64,000 nt of DNA from an uncultured Ignavibacteria bacterium. GTDB taxonomy: Bacteria > Bacteroidota > Ignavibacteria > SZUA-365. Both the position numbers and the translations under genes were made by a program. The stretch covers positions 186,001 to 250,000 of the forward strand of contig CAJXVM010000002.1 of assembly GCA_913061095.1 (NCBI GenBank), in the 5' to 3' direction. Of this stretch, positions 25,292-33,344 are shown piece by piece. The notes under the pieces were generated by a model, which saw nothing but the letters and a program-made list of their open reading frames with translations, was not told the origin of the DNA and did no database searches. The stretch's first letter is position 1. Every line of letters begins with the position of its first letter.

Positions 25292-26440
25292 TTATGCCAG
25301 TTCTTTTTTGATCTGCTTGACCAGGTCGAGCTTCTCCCAGGTGAACTTCTTGTCGTCACGGCCGAAGTGTCCGTAGGCGGCGGTGTCACGATACACGGGA
25401 CGGCGCAGCTTCAGGCGTTCGATGATGCCGTTGGGGGTGAGATCGACGTTCTTTTTCACCCAGCGCTCGATGTCGGTGTCGCTCACGCCGTTGTTCGCTG
25501 TGCCGTGCGTCTCGATGTGCACGGAGACGGGATTGACCACGCCGATCGCGTATCCGATCTGAATGGTGACTTCGTCTGCGACGCCCGCGGCCACGAGATT
25601 CTTCGCGAGATGGCGCGTGGCGTAGGCGGCGCTGCGGTCGACTTTCGAGGGATCCTTGCCGCTGAACGCGCCGCCGCCGTGCGGAGCCCATCCGCCGTAG
25701 GTGTCGACGATGATCTTGCGTCCGGTAAGCCCCGAGTCGCCGTGGGGTCCCCCGATCTCGAATCGTCCGGTGGGATTGACGTGCAGCTTGAACTTGCCCT
25801 CGAGCAGTTCATCCGGAAAGACCTTCGGCAGGACGTGCTCGATGACGTCTTCGCGGATTTTTTTCTGCGAGACGCCGGGATCGTGCTGCGTGGAGATCAC
25901 GATGGTGCGCACGCGCTTCGCCGAGCGTCCCTCGTACTCGAAGGTCACCTGTGACTTCGAATCGGGACGCAGATACGGCATGACCGTGGGATAATGTTTC
26001 CGGAGGTCCGCCAGGCGCTTGACCAGCTTGTGGGAGTACAGGATGGGCTGGGGCATGTACTCGGGCGTGGCGTTGGTGGCGTAGCCGAACATGATGCCCT
26101 GGTCGCCGGCGCCGCCGGATTTCACGCCGCGGAAAATGTCGGGCGACTGCTGGTGGATGTGGGATGCGACGCCGCAGCTGTCCGCGTCGAAGCGGTACTT
26201 CGGATCGGTGTAGCCGATCTCGCGGACGGTCTCGCGCACGACCTCCTGCACGTCGACGTAGGCGTCGGTGGTGATTTCACCGCCAACGAGCACGAAGCCC
26301 GTTGTGGTGAAGCACTCGCAGGCCACGCGGGCGTTCGGATCGTCTTTGAGAATGGAGTCGAGCACCGCGTCGGAGATCTGGTCGCAGATCTTGTCGGGGT
26401 GTCCCTCGGAGACGGATTCGGAAGTGAAGAGATATGCCAT
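25292..26440 (-). CDS. metK: S-adenosylmethionine synthase
   Basis: A 382-residue enzyme making SAM from methionine and ATP. Canonical start [21 protein letters not shown] (shown in part; ATP-binding GHPDK), then [12 protein letters not shown], the [17 protein letters not shown] signature and [19 protein letters not shown] with the P-loop. Length and motifs fit bacterial MetK. The frame is open 36 codons upstream, with another ATG at 26494 beside GGAGGA and a small hairpin. I keep the conserved start. First gene of metK-ahcY; the long leader contains repeats and no known SAM riboswitch that I can recognise. Confidence 0.96.
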   Translation of the reverse strand: MAYLFTSESVSEGHPDKICDQISDAVLDSILKDDPNARVACECFTTTGFVLVGGEITTDAYVDVQEVVRETVREIGYTDPKYRFDADSCGVASHIHQQSPDIFRGVKSGGAGDQGIMFGYATNATPEYMPQPILYSHKLVKRLADLRKHYPTVMPYLRPDSKSQVTFEYEGRSAKRVRTIVISTQHDPGVSQKKIREDVIEHVLPKVFPDELLEGKFKLHVNPTGRFEIGGPHGDSGLTGRKIIVDTYGGWAPHGGGAFSGKDPSKVDRSAAYATRHLAKNLVAAGVADEVTIQIGYAIGVVNPVSVHIETHGTANNGVSDTDIERWVKKNVDLTPNGIIERLKLRRPVYRDTAAYGHFGRDDKKFTWEKLDLVKQIKKELA

Positions 26441-26663
26441 GATCTGTAATTCCGTTCTATTGAAATTGGTCCTTGTCGTCGATGCCGTAGTCATTCCTCC
26501 GGTGATCCTGCAGCTTACAGGCTCAGTACCGGTCGTCATTCCTGTCAATCTGATCCGACGGGGCGCCGGACAGATGCGGGAGGTGCTGATTGTGAAACCG
26601 CACGTGTTCCCGGCAGAATGCGGTATTATCTCAATTTACGGGAAATTTTTTTTATGTGAAACC

Positions 26664-26977
26664 GATTGCGATTGCGATTGCGATTGCGATTGCGAGTGCG
26701 AGTGCGATATCGATTGCGGTATCCCCACGCGTGAGCGTGGGGTTGGGCGCGTGCCTCCCTCACCCCACCCTCACGGGTGGGGTTACCCCGTACCGCTGGA
26801 TCCTGCGCTTTCATCCCCCACCCTCACGGGTGGGGCTACCCGTGCCGCTGCGGACGGTGCATGATCGATATCGAACTCGCCATCGCCGTCGCCATCGATC
26901 ACGCTCTCGCTCTCGATATCGATATCGCAATCGATCTCGCTCTCGATATCGATATCGATATCGCAATCGACCTCGTA
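26664..26977. repeat. Hexamer arrays flanking three tetraloop palindromes
   Basis: Left array 26664-26717: nine hexamers, mostly GATTGC. Right array 26863-26977: about nineteen hexamers of pattern NNTCGN, including GCAATC units, so partly the reverse complement of the left. Between them lie palindromes at 26723-26742 (CCCCACGC-GTGA-GCGTGGGG), 26762-26784 (ACCCCACCC-TCAC-GGGTGGGGTT) and 26816-26835 (CCCCACCC-TCAC-GGGTGGGG). The arms change together (ACGC with GCGT, ACCC with GGGT). This fills most of the 584-base divergent gap between metK and tRNA-Thr; no gene is supported here. Confidence 0.88.
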
Positions 26978-26984
26978 TTCCCGA

Positions 26985-27016
26985 CTTGCGTGAAAGTCCG
27001 GACGTTATTACATTTG
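26985..27016 (+). promoter_or_regulatory. Bacteroidota-type promoter of tRNA-Thr
   Basis: CTTG (26985-26988), 20 bases, TACATTTG (27009-27016), a perfect match to the TAnnTTTG -7 box. Transcription would start about seven bases later, at or just before the tRNA 5' end (27025). Confidence 0.7.
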
Positions 27017-27024
27017 AAATCTCT

Positions 27025-27100
27025 GCCATCCTAGCTCAGTTGGTAGAGCAGCTCACTCGTAATGAGCAGGTCGTCGGTTCGAGTCCGATGGATGGCTCCA
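27025..27100 (+). tRNA. tRNA-Thr (anticodon CGT), CCA encoded
   Basis: Acceptor GCCATCC pairs with GGATGGC. The D arm contains AGCTCAGTTGGTAGAGC. The anticodon stem GCTCA/TGAGC encloses CTCGTAA, giving anticodon CGT at 27058-27060 (reads ACG). The T arm has GGTTCGAGTCC. Body 27025-27097, and CCA at 27098-27100 is in the genome. Confidence 0.97.
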
Positions 27101-27111
27101 GAGAAGGAAGA

Positions 27112-27136
27112 CCCCGCCGCTTTTCGGCGGGGTTTT
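27112..27136 (+). terminator. Terminator after tRNA-Thr
   Basis: CCCCGCCG, loop CTTTT, CGGCGGGG followed by TTTT. It lies between the tRNA and the pabAB start at 27152. Confidence 0.85.
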
Positions 27137-27151
27137 CCTATTTTAGCGGTC

Positions 27152-29506
27152 ATGCACCTGCTGCTGATCGATAACTTCGACTCCTTTACCTGGAATCTCG
27201 CGCAACTGTTCATGACGCTGGACTGCAGGGTCTCGGTGCGGCGCAATACGACGCCGCTCGCCGAACTCATTGCGCTTGCGCCGGATGCGCTGCTGATTTC
27301 TCCGGGACCCGGCACGCCGCACGAGAGCGGTGTGAGCATGGAAGCGCTGCGGCACTGGATGCATCGCATCCCGGTGCTGGGCGTGTGTCTCGGCATGCAG
27401 GTGATCAACGAGTGCTTCGACGGACGCACGGTGCATGCCGCGGAGCCGGTGCACGGCAAGACGCAGCCGCTGCGCCACGATGGCTCGGGCGTGTTCGCCG
27501 CGCTCCCCTCCCCCTTCCGCGCCGCGCGCTACCATTCCCTCGCTGTCGAACGACACTCCGATGAACTCATCGAACAGGCATGGACGCAGGACGGCACGGT
27601 CATGGCGCTGCGGCACGCCTCGCTGCCTCTGCACGGCGTTCAGTTCCATCCGGAATCGTTTCTGACCGAGCACGGTGAGAGCATGGCGCGGAACTTTCTG
27701 GCTCTCGTGGGTGATGCAGGGGGACCGGAGACAGGCCGAGCCGTTGGCTCGGCCCTACAAGATCAGGACCTACAAGGATTGGTCCGGCAAAAACCGCCAC
27801 CGCGGGTACCGGATGAAATCGGTATCGGCAGCGTGATCGCGTCGTGGCGATGGTCGGCCGCGGCGGAGGATCTGCCGGCGATGTCCGCCGCAGCATTCGC
27901 GGAGAAGGCGCATCGCCGCGCGGACGGCACGCCGCATCTGATTCTGCTCAGCGGCGGTGAGCATGACTGCAGCCGGCGCTCCATTGCCTTCCTGCGTCCC
28001 GCCGCCATCCTGCGCGCGAAAAACGGACGCTCCACGCTTACCACCGCGGATTCCATCCTCCACGACGACAGCGATCCCTTTGCCCTCCTGCGGATGGCGC
28101 ATGACGGACTGATGCGCTCCCGCGAGGATGCTTCATCGCACACGCATGCGCATGCTCCGGCACGCGAAGCGAACGCACCGCCCTTTCCATCCCCCATGAT
28201 CAGCGGCTATGTCGCCTACGAAGCGGCGCGCGAGATCGAAACGCTCCCCGCCGCCGCGCACGATGAACTCGCGCTCCCCGACATGTTCTTTCTCTGGCCG
28301 ACTGAGATGCTGATCCGTTCACATGACGACGGCGCGGTCACCCGCCTCAGCCTCACCTGGAGGCATGACGGCGCGCTACTCAGCGAGATCACGGCTGCCG
28401 TGGCTTCCTCCGCACCGGAGCAGTCCTCCGCGTCGGAGCAATCCCCCGAGCCACGACTTGATAAATCGGGAGGATTTCTGCGCCGATCCTTTTCCCGCAG
28501 GGATTACGAGGACGCGGTGCGGCGCGTGCGCCGGCACATCCGCGACGGGGATGTGTACCAGGTCAATCTCTCGCAGCGTTTCGTGTTTCCGCTGCGGGAG
28601 CATCCCTTCCGCCTGTGGCTGCGGCTGTTCGCGGCCAATCCCGCTCCGTTCTACGCGTATGTCGACGCCGGCGACCACCGGGTGCTGAGCACGTCGATGG
28701 AACGGCTGTTCCGGATCGCAAGAAGTGACCTCGCGCAGCAGGAGCTGCAATCGCGGGAGCCGGAACAGGGGGCGTCCGTTCCCGACGAAGCCGTGGAATC
28801 CGCGCAGGGACAGATGGTCATTGAAACGCGTCCGATCAAGGGCACGCGTCCCCGGGGTGCGACGGCCGCGGAAGACGCGCGGCTGGAGCGCGAACTTGCA
28901 TCGAGCGCGAAAGACGATGCGGAACTGTCGATGATCGTGGATCTCGCGCGCAACGATATCGGACACGTCTGCCGCGCGGGCAGCGTGCGCGTGGCGGAGC
29001 ACAAGCGCATCGAGCGCTACGCGAATGTCATGCATCTCGTGTCGGTGGTGCGCGGCACACTGCGCGCGGATGCGGACATCGCCGCGGTGTTCCGCGCGCT
29101 CCTCCCCGGAGGATCGATTACCGGCTGTCCGAAAATCCGCGCCATGGAAATCATCGACGCGCTCGAACCGGTGACGCGACATGTGTACACCGGGAGTATC
29201 GGGATGCTGGCGGCCGACGGCACGGCGGATTTCAGCATCGCCATCCGCACGGCCGTCGCGAAAGACAACGAGTGTCACCTTTCCGTCGGCGGCGGCATCG
29301 TGTACGATTCAGATCCCGCCGCGGAATACGCGGAGACGCTCGACAAGGGCGCGACGTTTTTCCGCCTCGCCGGCGTCACGCCGCATTTTACGGATGCGGG
29401 GGATGCCGGTGCGGGGGATGCCGGTGCGGGGGATGCCGGTGCGGGGGATGCGAATGCGCGGGATGGTGATCAAAGCAACACGGATATTCGGAACATGGAG
29501 GATTAA
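27152..29506 (+). CDS. pabAB: Fused aminodeoxychorismate synthase (glutaminase PabA plus PabB)
   Basis: A 784-residue fusion making 4-amino-4-deoxychorismate from chorismate and glutamine for folate. Residues 1-190 are the glutaminase: IDNFDSFTWN, ISPGPGTPHESG, nucleophile Cys in GVCLGMQ, and HPESF. Residues about 250-745 are the chorismate-binding domain, with PIKGTRPRG (Lys marks PabB; anthranilate synthase has Ala here), ELSMIVDLARNDIG, GSITGCPKIRAMEIID and YTGSIGM. The linker at 194-201 is translated from a palindromic repeat, and the C-terminal tail carries three DAGAG repeats. pabC starts four bases after the stop. Confidence 0.92.
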   Translation: MHLLLIDNFDSFTWNLAQLFMTLDCRVSVRRNTTPLAELIALAPDALLISPGPGTPHESGVSMEALRHWMHRIPVLGVCLGMQVINECFDGRTVHAAEPVHGKTQPLRHDGSGVFAALPSPFRAARYHSLAVERHSDELIEQAWTQDGTVMALRHASLPLHGVQFHPESFLTEHGESMARNFLALVGDAGGPETGRAVGSALQDQDLQGLVRQKPPPRVPDEIGIGSVIASWRWSAAAEDLPAMSAAAFAEKAHRRADGTPHLILLSGGEHDCSRRSIAFLRPAAILRAKNGRSTLTTADSILHDDSDPFALLRMAHDGLMRSREDASSHTHAHAPAREANAPPFPSPMISGYVAYEAAREIETLPAAAHDELALPDMFFLWPTEMLIRSHDDGAVTRLSLTWRHDGALLSEITAAVASSAPEQSSASEQSPEPRLDKSGGFLRRSFSRRDYEDAVRRVRRHIRDGDVYQVNLSQRFVFPLREHPFRLWLRLFAANPAPFYAYVDAGDHRVLSTSMERLFRIARSDLAQQELQSREPEQGASVPDEAVESAQGQMVIETRPIKGTRPRGATAAEDARLERELASSAKDDAELSMIVDLARNDIGHVCRAGSVRVAEHKRIERYANVMHLVSVVRGTLRADADIAAVFRALLPGGSITGCPKIRAMEIIDALEPVTRHVYTGSIGMLAADGTADFSIAIRTAVAKDNECHLSVGGGIVYDSDPAAEYAETLDKGATFFRLAGVTPHFTDAGDAGAGDAGAGDAGAGDANARDGDQSNTDIRNMED
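27734..27754. repeat. Palindromic repeat inside the pabAB linker
   Basis: GGCCGAGCC, loop GTT, GGCTCGGCC: a 9-bp hairpin followed by CTACAAG. It lies in frame between the glutaminase and PabB domains. The flanking CTACAAGATCAGGACCTACAAGGATT has a short direct repeat of CCTACAAG/ACCTACAAGG type. Confidence 0.75.
29402..29461. repeat. Fifteen-base coding tandem repeat at the pabAB 3' end
   Basis: Three identical units GATGCCGGTGCGGGG (29402-29446) plus a degenerate fourth and a partial unit before them. Each encodes Asp-Ala-Gly-Ala-Gly, so copy number can change without a frameshift. Confidence 0.9.
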
Positions 29507-29510
29507 AAGG

Positions 29511-30335
29511 ATGCAGCAGCTTGCGTATGTGAACGGGGAATTTCATCCGGCGCGGGAGGCGCGGGTGCCGGCGCTGGATGCGGGGATGCAGTTCGGGGCG
29601 GGACTGTTCGAGACGCTGCTCGCCGCGTGGGGACGCCCGCATCTGCTCGGGCGCCATCTCGGGCGGCTGCGCGCCTCGTGCACCGCGCTGGGACTGCCGT
29701 GTCCGCTCGACGACGAACGCGCCGCCCGTGTCATCGCGGAGCTGCTCGAGCGTGGCGGACTCACCGAGATGGAGGCGCGCGTGAAAATCATCGTCACACC
29801 CGGGGATCTCGCGCAGCATTACACGCATCGCGATCCGACCGTCGTCGTCACCGCAGAGCCGTACGTGCGTCCCCCGCAGCACATCCCCTGGTCGCTCATG
29901 GCGCCGCGCGAAACGCTGGCATCCCCCATTGCGGGGCACAAGAGCACGAGCTACTTCGCGTACCGGCTGCTGCTGCATCGCGCGCGGGCTGAGGGATTCG
30001 ACGACGCGGTTCTGCTCGACCGCGACGGCCATGTGTCCGAGACCACCATCGCATCGCTGCTGCTCTTCGAGGATGGGAGAATGATACGTCCCGCCTCGCC
30101 CGATGTGCTTCGCGGCATCACGGCCGAGGTGATTGAAGAGTCCGCGCGGGGACTCGGCATGGAGGTTGTGCATCGCGCGGTCGCGGCAGATGAACTTACC
30201 GCGGGCGCGGCGGTGTGCGTGTGCAACAGCCTGCTCGGAATCGCCGCCGTGCAGCGGATCGGCGCGCAGCGGATCGCGCCGCTCGCCGACGCGGCCCTCG
30301 CGGAGCTGCGCGCGGCCTGGCGGGCGCTTCCGTGA
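29511..30335 (+). CDS. pabC: Aminodeoxychorismate lyase (class IV aminotransferase fold)
   Basis: A 274-residue fold-type IV PLP enzyme, predicted to release pyruvate from aminodeoxychorismate and give 4-aminobenzoate. Motifs: YVNGEF, GMQFGAGLFETLLA, PLP-lysine in AGHKSTSYFAYRLL, GHVSETTIASLLLF (Glu facing PLP) and DVLRGITAEVI. The class IV family also holds branched-chain and D-amino acid transaminases. The position four bases after the pabA-pabB fusion decides for PabC. The ATG at 29511 follows GGAGGATTAAAAGG. Confidence 0.9.
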   Translation: MQQLAYVNGEFHPAREARVPALDAGMQFGAGLFETLLAAWGRPHLLGRHLGRLRASCTALGLPCPLDDERAARVIAELLERGGLTEMEARVKIIVTPGDLAQHYTHRDPTVVVTAEPYVRPPQHIPWSLMAPRETLASPIAGHKSTSYFAYRLLLHRARAEGFDDAVLLDRDGHVSETTIASLLLFEDGRMIRPASPDVLRGITAEVIEESARGLGMEVVHRAVAADELTAGAAVCVCNSLLGIAAVQRIGAQRIAPLADAALAELRAAWRALP

Positions 30336-30440
30336 ATCGCGGGATGCGCAAATCCAGCATCCTTCGGGGTTTGTATCCAAGGGCCATCAATCCTATATTC
30401 GTATGATTACGAGCTGCGTTCAACTCTTCCCGGAGAAAAT

Positions 30441-30962
30441 GTGTCTTCCGAATTGATCGTCTTCCTCATCCTGGCTGCCGTCGGCGTACTCTCAGGGATA
30501 CTGATGATCACGCGCCCGAATCCCGTCAACAGCGCTCTGTTTCTCATCCTCAATTTCATGGCCCTCGCGGGCCTGTACATCACGCTGCACGCACAGTTCG
30601 TGGCCATCATCCAGATCCTGGTCTATGCCGGAGCGATCATGGTGCTCGTGCTGTTCGTGATCATGCTGCTGAATCTAGAGGATGAGGAGCCGCTGCGGGA
30701 GCAGATGTCCAAGCGGCATTACGGCTCTCTGCTCGTCGCCCTGCTGGCGCTGGTGCTGATCGTGCAGGTCATCGGCTGGAACAGCGGCGGCACGCTCGAG
30801 ACGATGCGCGAGCAGTCCCCGCACGCCCTGCGCATCGGCACGGTGGAGCACATCGGCAGTGTGCTGTTCACCGAGCACGTCTATCCCTTCGAACTGACAT
30901 CCATTCTGCTGCTGGCGGCCATCGTCGGCGCGATCGTCATGGCCAAGAAGCGATTTCCCTGA
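30441..30962 (+). CDS. nuoJ: NADH-quinone oxidoreductase subunit J
   Basis: A 173-residue membrane subunit of complex I with five TM segments. Conserved parts are NPVNSALFLILNFMALAGLYI and the pi-bulge helix VYAGAIMVLVLFVIMLLNL. Starts at GTG 30441, five bases after GGAG. First gene of the membrane-arm operon J, K, L, M, antiporter, N. The preceding gene is pabC, so subunits A-I must be encoded elsewhere. Confidence 0.95.
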   Translation: MSSELIVFLILAAVGVLSGILMITRPNPVNSALFLILNFMALAGLYITLHAQFVAIIQILVYAGAIMVLVLFVIMLLNLEDEEPLREQMSKRHYGSLLVALLALVLIVQVIGWNSGGTLETMREQSPHALRIGTVEHIGSVLFTEHVYPFELTSILLLAAIVGAIVMAKKRFP

Positions 30963-30989
30963 TCGAAGCACACAACGGAACACGGATTC

Positions 30990-31292
30990 ATGGTACCGAT
31001 ACACTACTACCTCATTCTCAGCGCAGTCATGTTCATCACCGGCGTCGTGGGGGTTCTTACCCGGCGCAACGCCATCATCATCTTCATGTGCATCGAGCTC
31101 ATGCTGAATTCGGTGAACCTTACCTTCGTGGCCTTCTCCGCCTATCTCGGCAATGAGACGGGCCAGATGTTCGTCTTTTTCATCATGGCGGTCGCCGCGG
31201 CCGAGGCGGCGGTGGGTCTCGCCATCGTCATCGCCCTGTTCCGCAACCGTCAGACGGTGAACATCAACGATGTGAACATCCTCCGCTGGTAG
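30990..31292 (+). CDS. nuoK: NADH-quinone oxidoreductase subunit K
   Basis: A 100-residue, three-TM subunit of the complex I membrane arm (MrpC-like). It keeps the buried glutamates in [15 protein letters not shown] and in the [15 protein letters not shown] helix that form part of the proton path. Ends [10 protein letters not shown] as usual. It follows nuoJ by 27 bases; a 103-base gap with a 13-base tandem repeat separates it from nuoL. Confidence 0.96.
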   Translation: MVPIHYYLILSAVMFITGVVGVLTRRNAIIIFMCIELMLNSVNLTFVAFSAYLGNETGQMFVFFIMAVAAAEAAVGLAIVIALFRNRQTVNINDVNILRW

Positions 31293-31344
31293 CACGCGGG
31301 CGCCGCGTGCGGGTTCCGCATGCGGGTGCCGCACGCAGGTGCAG
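31293..31344. repeat. Thirteen-base imperfect tandem repeat, four units
   Basis: Units CACGCGGGCGCCG, CGTGCGGGTTCCG, CATGCGGGTGCCG and CACGCAGGTGCAG begin right after the nuoK stop and fill half the nuoK-nuoL gap. GC-rich and able to form hairpins. Confidence 0.8.
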
Positions 31345-31395
31345 AACAGCGCACTGAGTCATCCATCAGCAATTGTCTAACGTCCTTTTCTATCC

Positions 31396-33330
31396 ATGCA
31401 TCAATACGTCGGGCTTATCGTACTGTTTCCGCTCATCGGCCTGCTGATCAACGGGCTGCTCGGGTGGAAAATCAAGAATGAAAAAGTCATCGGCAGCATC
31501 GGCAGCGGTGCTGTGGGACTTTCATTCGCCCTTGCCGTGGCGATTTTCATCGACATGCTGGGCGCCGCTCCCGAGCAGCGCAGTCATGTCGTGGAGCTGT
31601 TCACCTGGATTGCCGCCGGCAGTTTCAAGGTGTCGGCCGCTTACCAGGTCGATCAGCTGTCGGTGCTGATGACGCTGGTCGTCACCGGCGTCGGCTTCCT
31701 CATCCACGTGTATTCGATCGGCTACATGCACGGCGACCGGAGCTTCGCGCGGTTCTTCACCTACCTGAACCTGTTCATTTTCGCCATGCTCAACCTGGTG
31801 CTCGCCGACAACTACGTGCTGATGTTCCTCGGCTGGGAGGGCGTCGGACTCTGCTCGTACCTGCTGATCGGGTTCTGGTATCAGAAAAAGTTCGAGGGCG
31901 TGACGATCACGTGGACCGGCGACGCGGGCAACAAGGCTTTCTGGGTCAACCGCATCGGCGACTTCGCGTTCATGCTCGGCATGTTCCTGATCTTCAAGGA
32001 GTTCGGTACGCTGACCTTCAATGAGGTCATGGGACAGGCCGACACGATGGCCGTGGGCAACAGCACGGTGTTCTGGATCACGCTGCTGCTGTTCATCGGC
32101 GCGACAGGCAAGTCGGCGCAGATTCCACTGTTCATCTGGCTGCCCGACGCCATGGCGGGTCCGACTCCGGTCAGCGCGCTCATCCATGCCGCGACCATGG
32201 TCACCGCCGGCGTATACATGGTGGCGCGCAATTCGGCGCTGTATGCGCTGGCACCCGACACGATGATGGTGGTCGCCATCGTCGGCGCCGTGACCGCGAT
32301 CATGGCCGCGTCGATCGGCATCGCGCAGAATGATATCAAGAAAGTGCTGGCCTACTCGACGGTCAGTCAGCTGGGATACATGTTCCTCGCCCTGGGCGTC
32401 GGCGCCTTCACGGCGGGGATTTTCCACGTCATGACGCATGCCTTCTTCAAGGCCTGCCTCTTCCTGGGCTCGGGCTCGGTGATTCACGCCATGCATGAGG
32501 AGCAGGACATCCGCCACATGGGCGGACTCAAGAAAGTCATGCCGTACACGTACTGGACCTTCCTGATTTCGAGTTTCGCGATCGCGGGCTTCCCGCCGCT
32601 GTCGGGTTTCTTCTCGAAGGATGAAATTCTCTGGAAGTCCTTCGCCGACGGGTCGCCGATTCTCTGGTTCATCGGTGCCGCCGCGGCGTTGATGACGGCG
32701 TTTTACATGTTCCGCATGGTGACGCTTACATTTGAAGGGAAGCCGCGCTGGGCCGACGACAAGCACCCGCATGAATCCCCGCCGTCGATGACCATTCCGC
32801 TCATCGCGCTTGCCGCGCTGGCGGTCGTTGGCGGTTTCGTGGGCGTGCCCGCGGTACTGGGCGGCGGCAACGCCATTCACCAGTGGCTGCATCCCGTCTT
32901 CGCGCAGGCGGAGAAAACCATGGCGCTTCCCGAGCATCACGCACACACCACCGAGTACATTCTCATGGCCATCAGTGTCGCCATCGGTGTGACGGGATGG
33001 TGGGTCGGCCGCAGGATGTTTCTCAAGGACCCGAACGCCGACGAGCGCATCGCCGCGAAAACCGGCTTCCTCTATCGGCTGCTGGCGCGCAAATATTTCG
33101 TCGACGAGGCCTATGACGCCGCCGTCGTACGTCCCGTCGTGAAGACCTCGGATTCATTCCTCTTCCGCTTTTTCGACGTCCGCATCATTGACGGCATCGT
33201 CAACGGAGCCGGCGCGCTCGCGGGCTGGACCAGCCGCACGCTGCGCGTCATCCAGACCGGCGTGGTGCAGAATTACGCTGCACTGATCGTCGTCGGACTC
33301 GTCATCGTTCTCGGATTGATCATATTGTGA
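31396..33330 (+). CDS. nuoL: NADH-quinone oxidoreductase subunit L
   Basis: A 644-residue antiporter-like proton-pumping subunit. The core motif LFLGWEGVGLCSYLLIGFWY carries the key Glu; GKSAQIPLFIWLPDAMAGPTPVSALIHAATMVTAGVYM (here split by description) carries the Lys and His of the channel; KKVLAYSTVSQLGYMF is the central half. The C-terminal part from about residue 520 includes the lateral helix and last TM (VVGLVIVLGLIIL). Full length for the family. It follows nuoK and precedes nuoM by 14 bases. Confidence 0.96.
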   Translation: MHQYVGLIVLFPLIGLLINGLLGWKIKNEKVIGSIGSGAVGLSFALAVAIFIDMLGAAPEQRSHVVELFTWIAAGSFKVSAAYQVDQLSVLMTLVVTGVGFLIHVYSIGYMHGDRSFARFFTYLNLFIFAMLNLVLADNYVLMFLGWEGVGLCSYLLIGFWYQKKFEGVTITWTGDAGNKAFWVNRIGDFAFMLGMFLIFKEFGTLTFNEVMGQADTMAVGNSTVFWITLLLFIGATGKSAQIPLFIWLPDAMAGPTPVSALIHAATMVTAGVYMVARNSALYALAPDTMMVVAIVGAVTAIMAASIGIAQNDIKKVLAYSTVSQLGYMFLALGVGAFTAGIFHVMTHAFFKACLFLGSGSVIHAMHEEQDIRHMGGLKKVMPYTYWTFLISSFAIAGFPPLSGFFSKDEILWKSFADGSPILWFIGAAAALMTAFYMFRMVTLTFEGKPRWADDKHPHESPPSMTIPLIALAALAVVGGFVGVPAVLGGGNAIHQWLHPVFAQAEKTMALPEHHAHTTEYILMAISVAIGVTGWWVGRRMFLKDPNADERIAAKTGFLYRLLARKYFVDEAYDAAVVRPVVKTSDSFLFRFFDVRIIDGIVNGAGALAGWTSRTLRVIQTGVVQNYAALIVVGLVIVLGLIIL

Positions 33331-33344
33331 GCTGATAAAACGCG

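Noticed and set aside
23794-25311. 505-codon plus-strand frame opposite ahcY
   Set aside because: Antisense shadow of a conserved enzyme gene; its first 40 codons merely translate octamer repeats.
26441-26660. Known SAM riboswitch before metK
   Set aside because: I looked for the conserved cores of SAM-I, SAM-II, SAM-IV and the SAH riboswitch and could not place them; only a short nested hairpin is present.
2276-26835. CRISPR array
   Set aside because: The palindromes are dispersed over 24 kb, not regularly spaced, and there are no cas genes.
26656-27174. Open frames across the metK/tRNA gap and the tRNA
   Set aside because: They translate hexamers and palindromes and run through the tRNA-Thr gene.
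28376-29278. Minus-strand frame within pabAB
   Set aside because: Shadow frame; the plus strand encodes full PabB motifs.
30675-31334. Minus-strand frames opposite nuoJ, nuoK and nuoL
   Set aside because: Shadows rich in His, Asp, Glu and Arg, as expected opposite hydrophobic TM codons.
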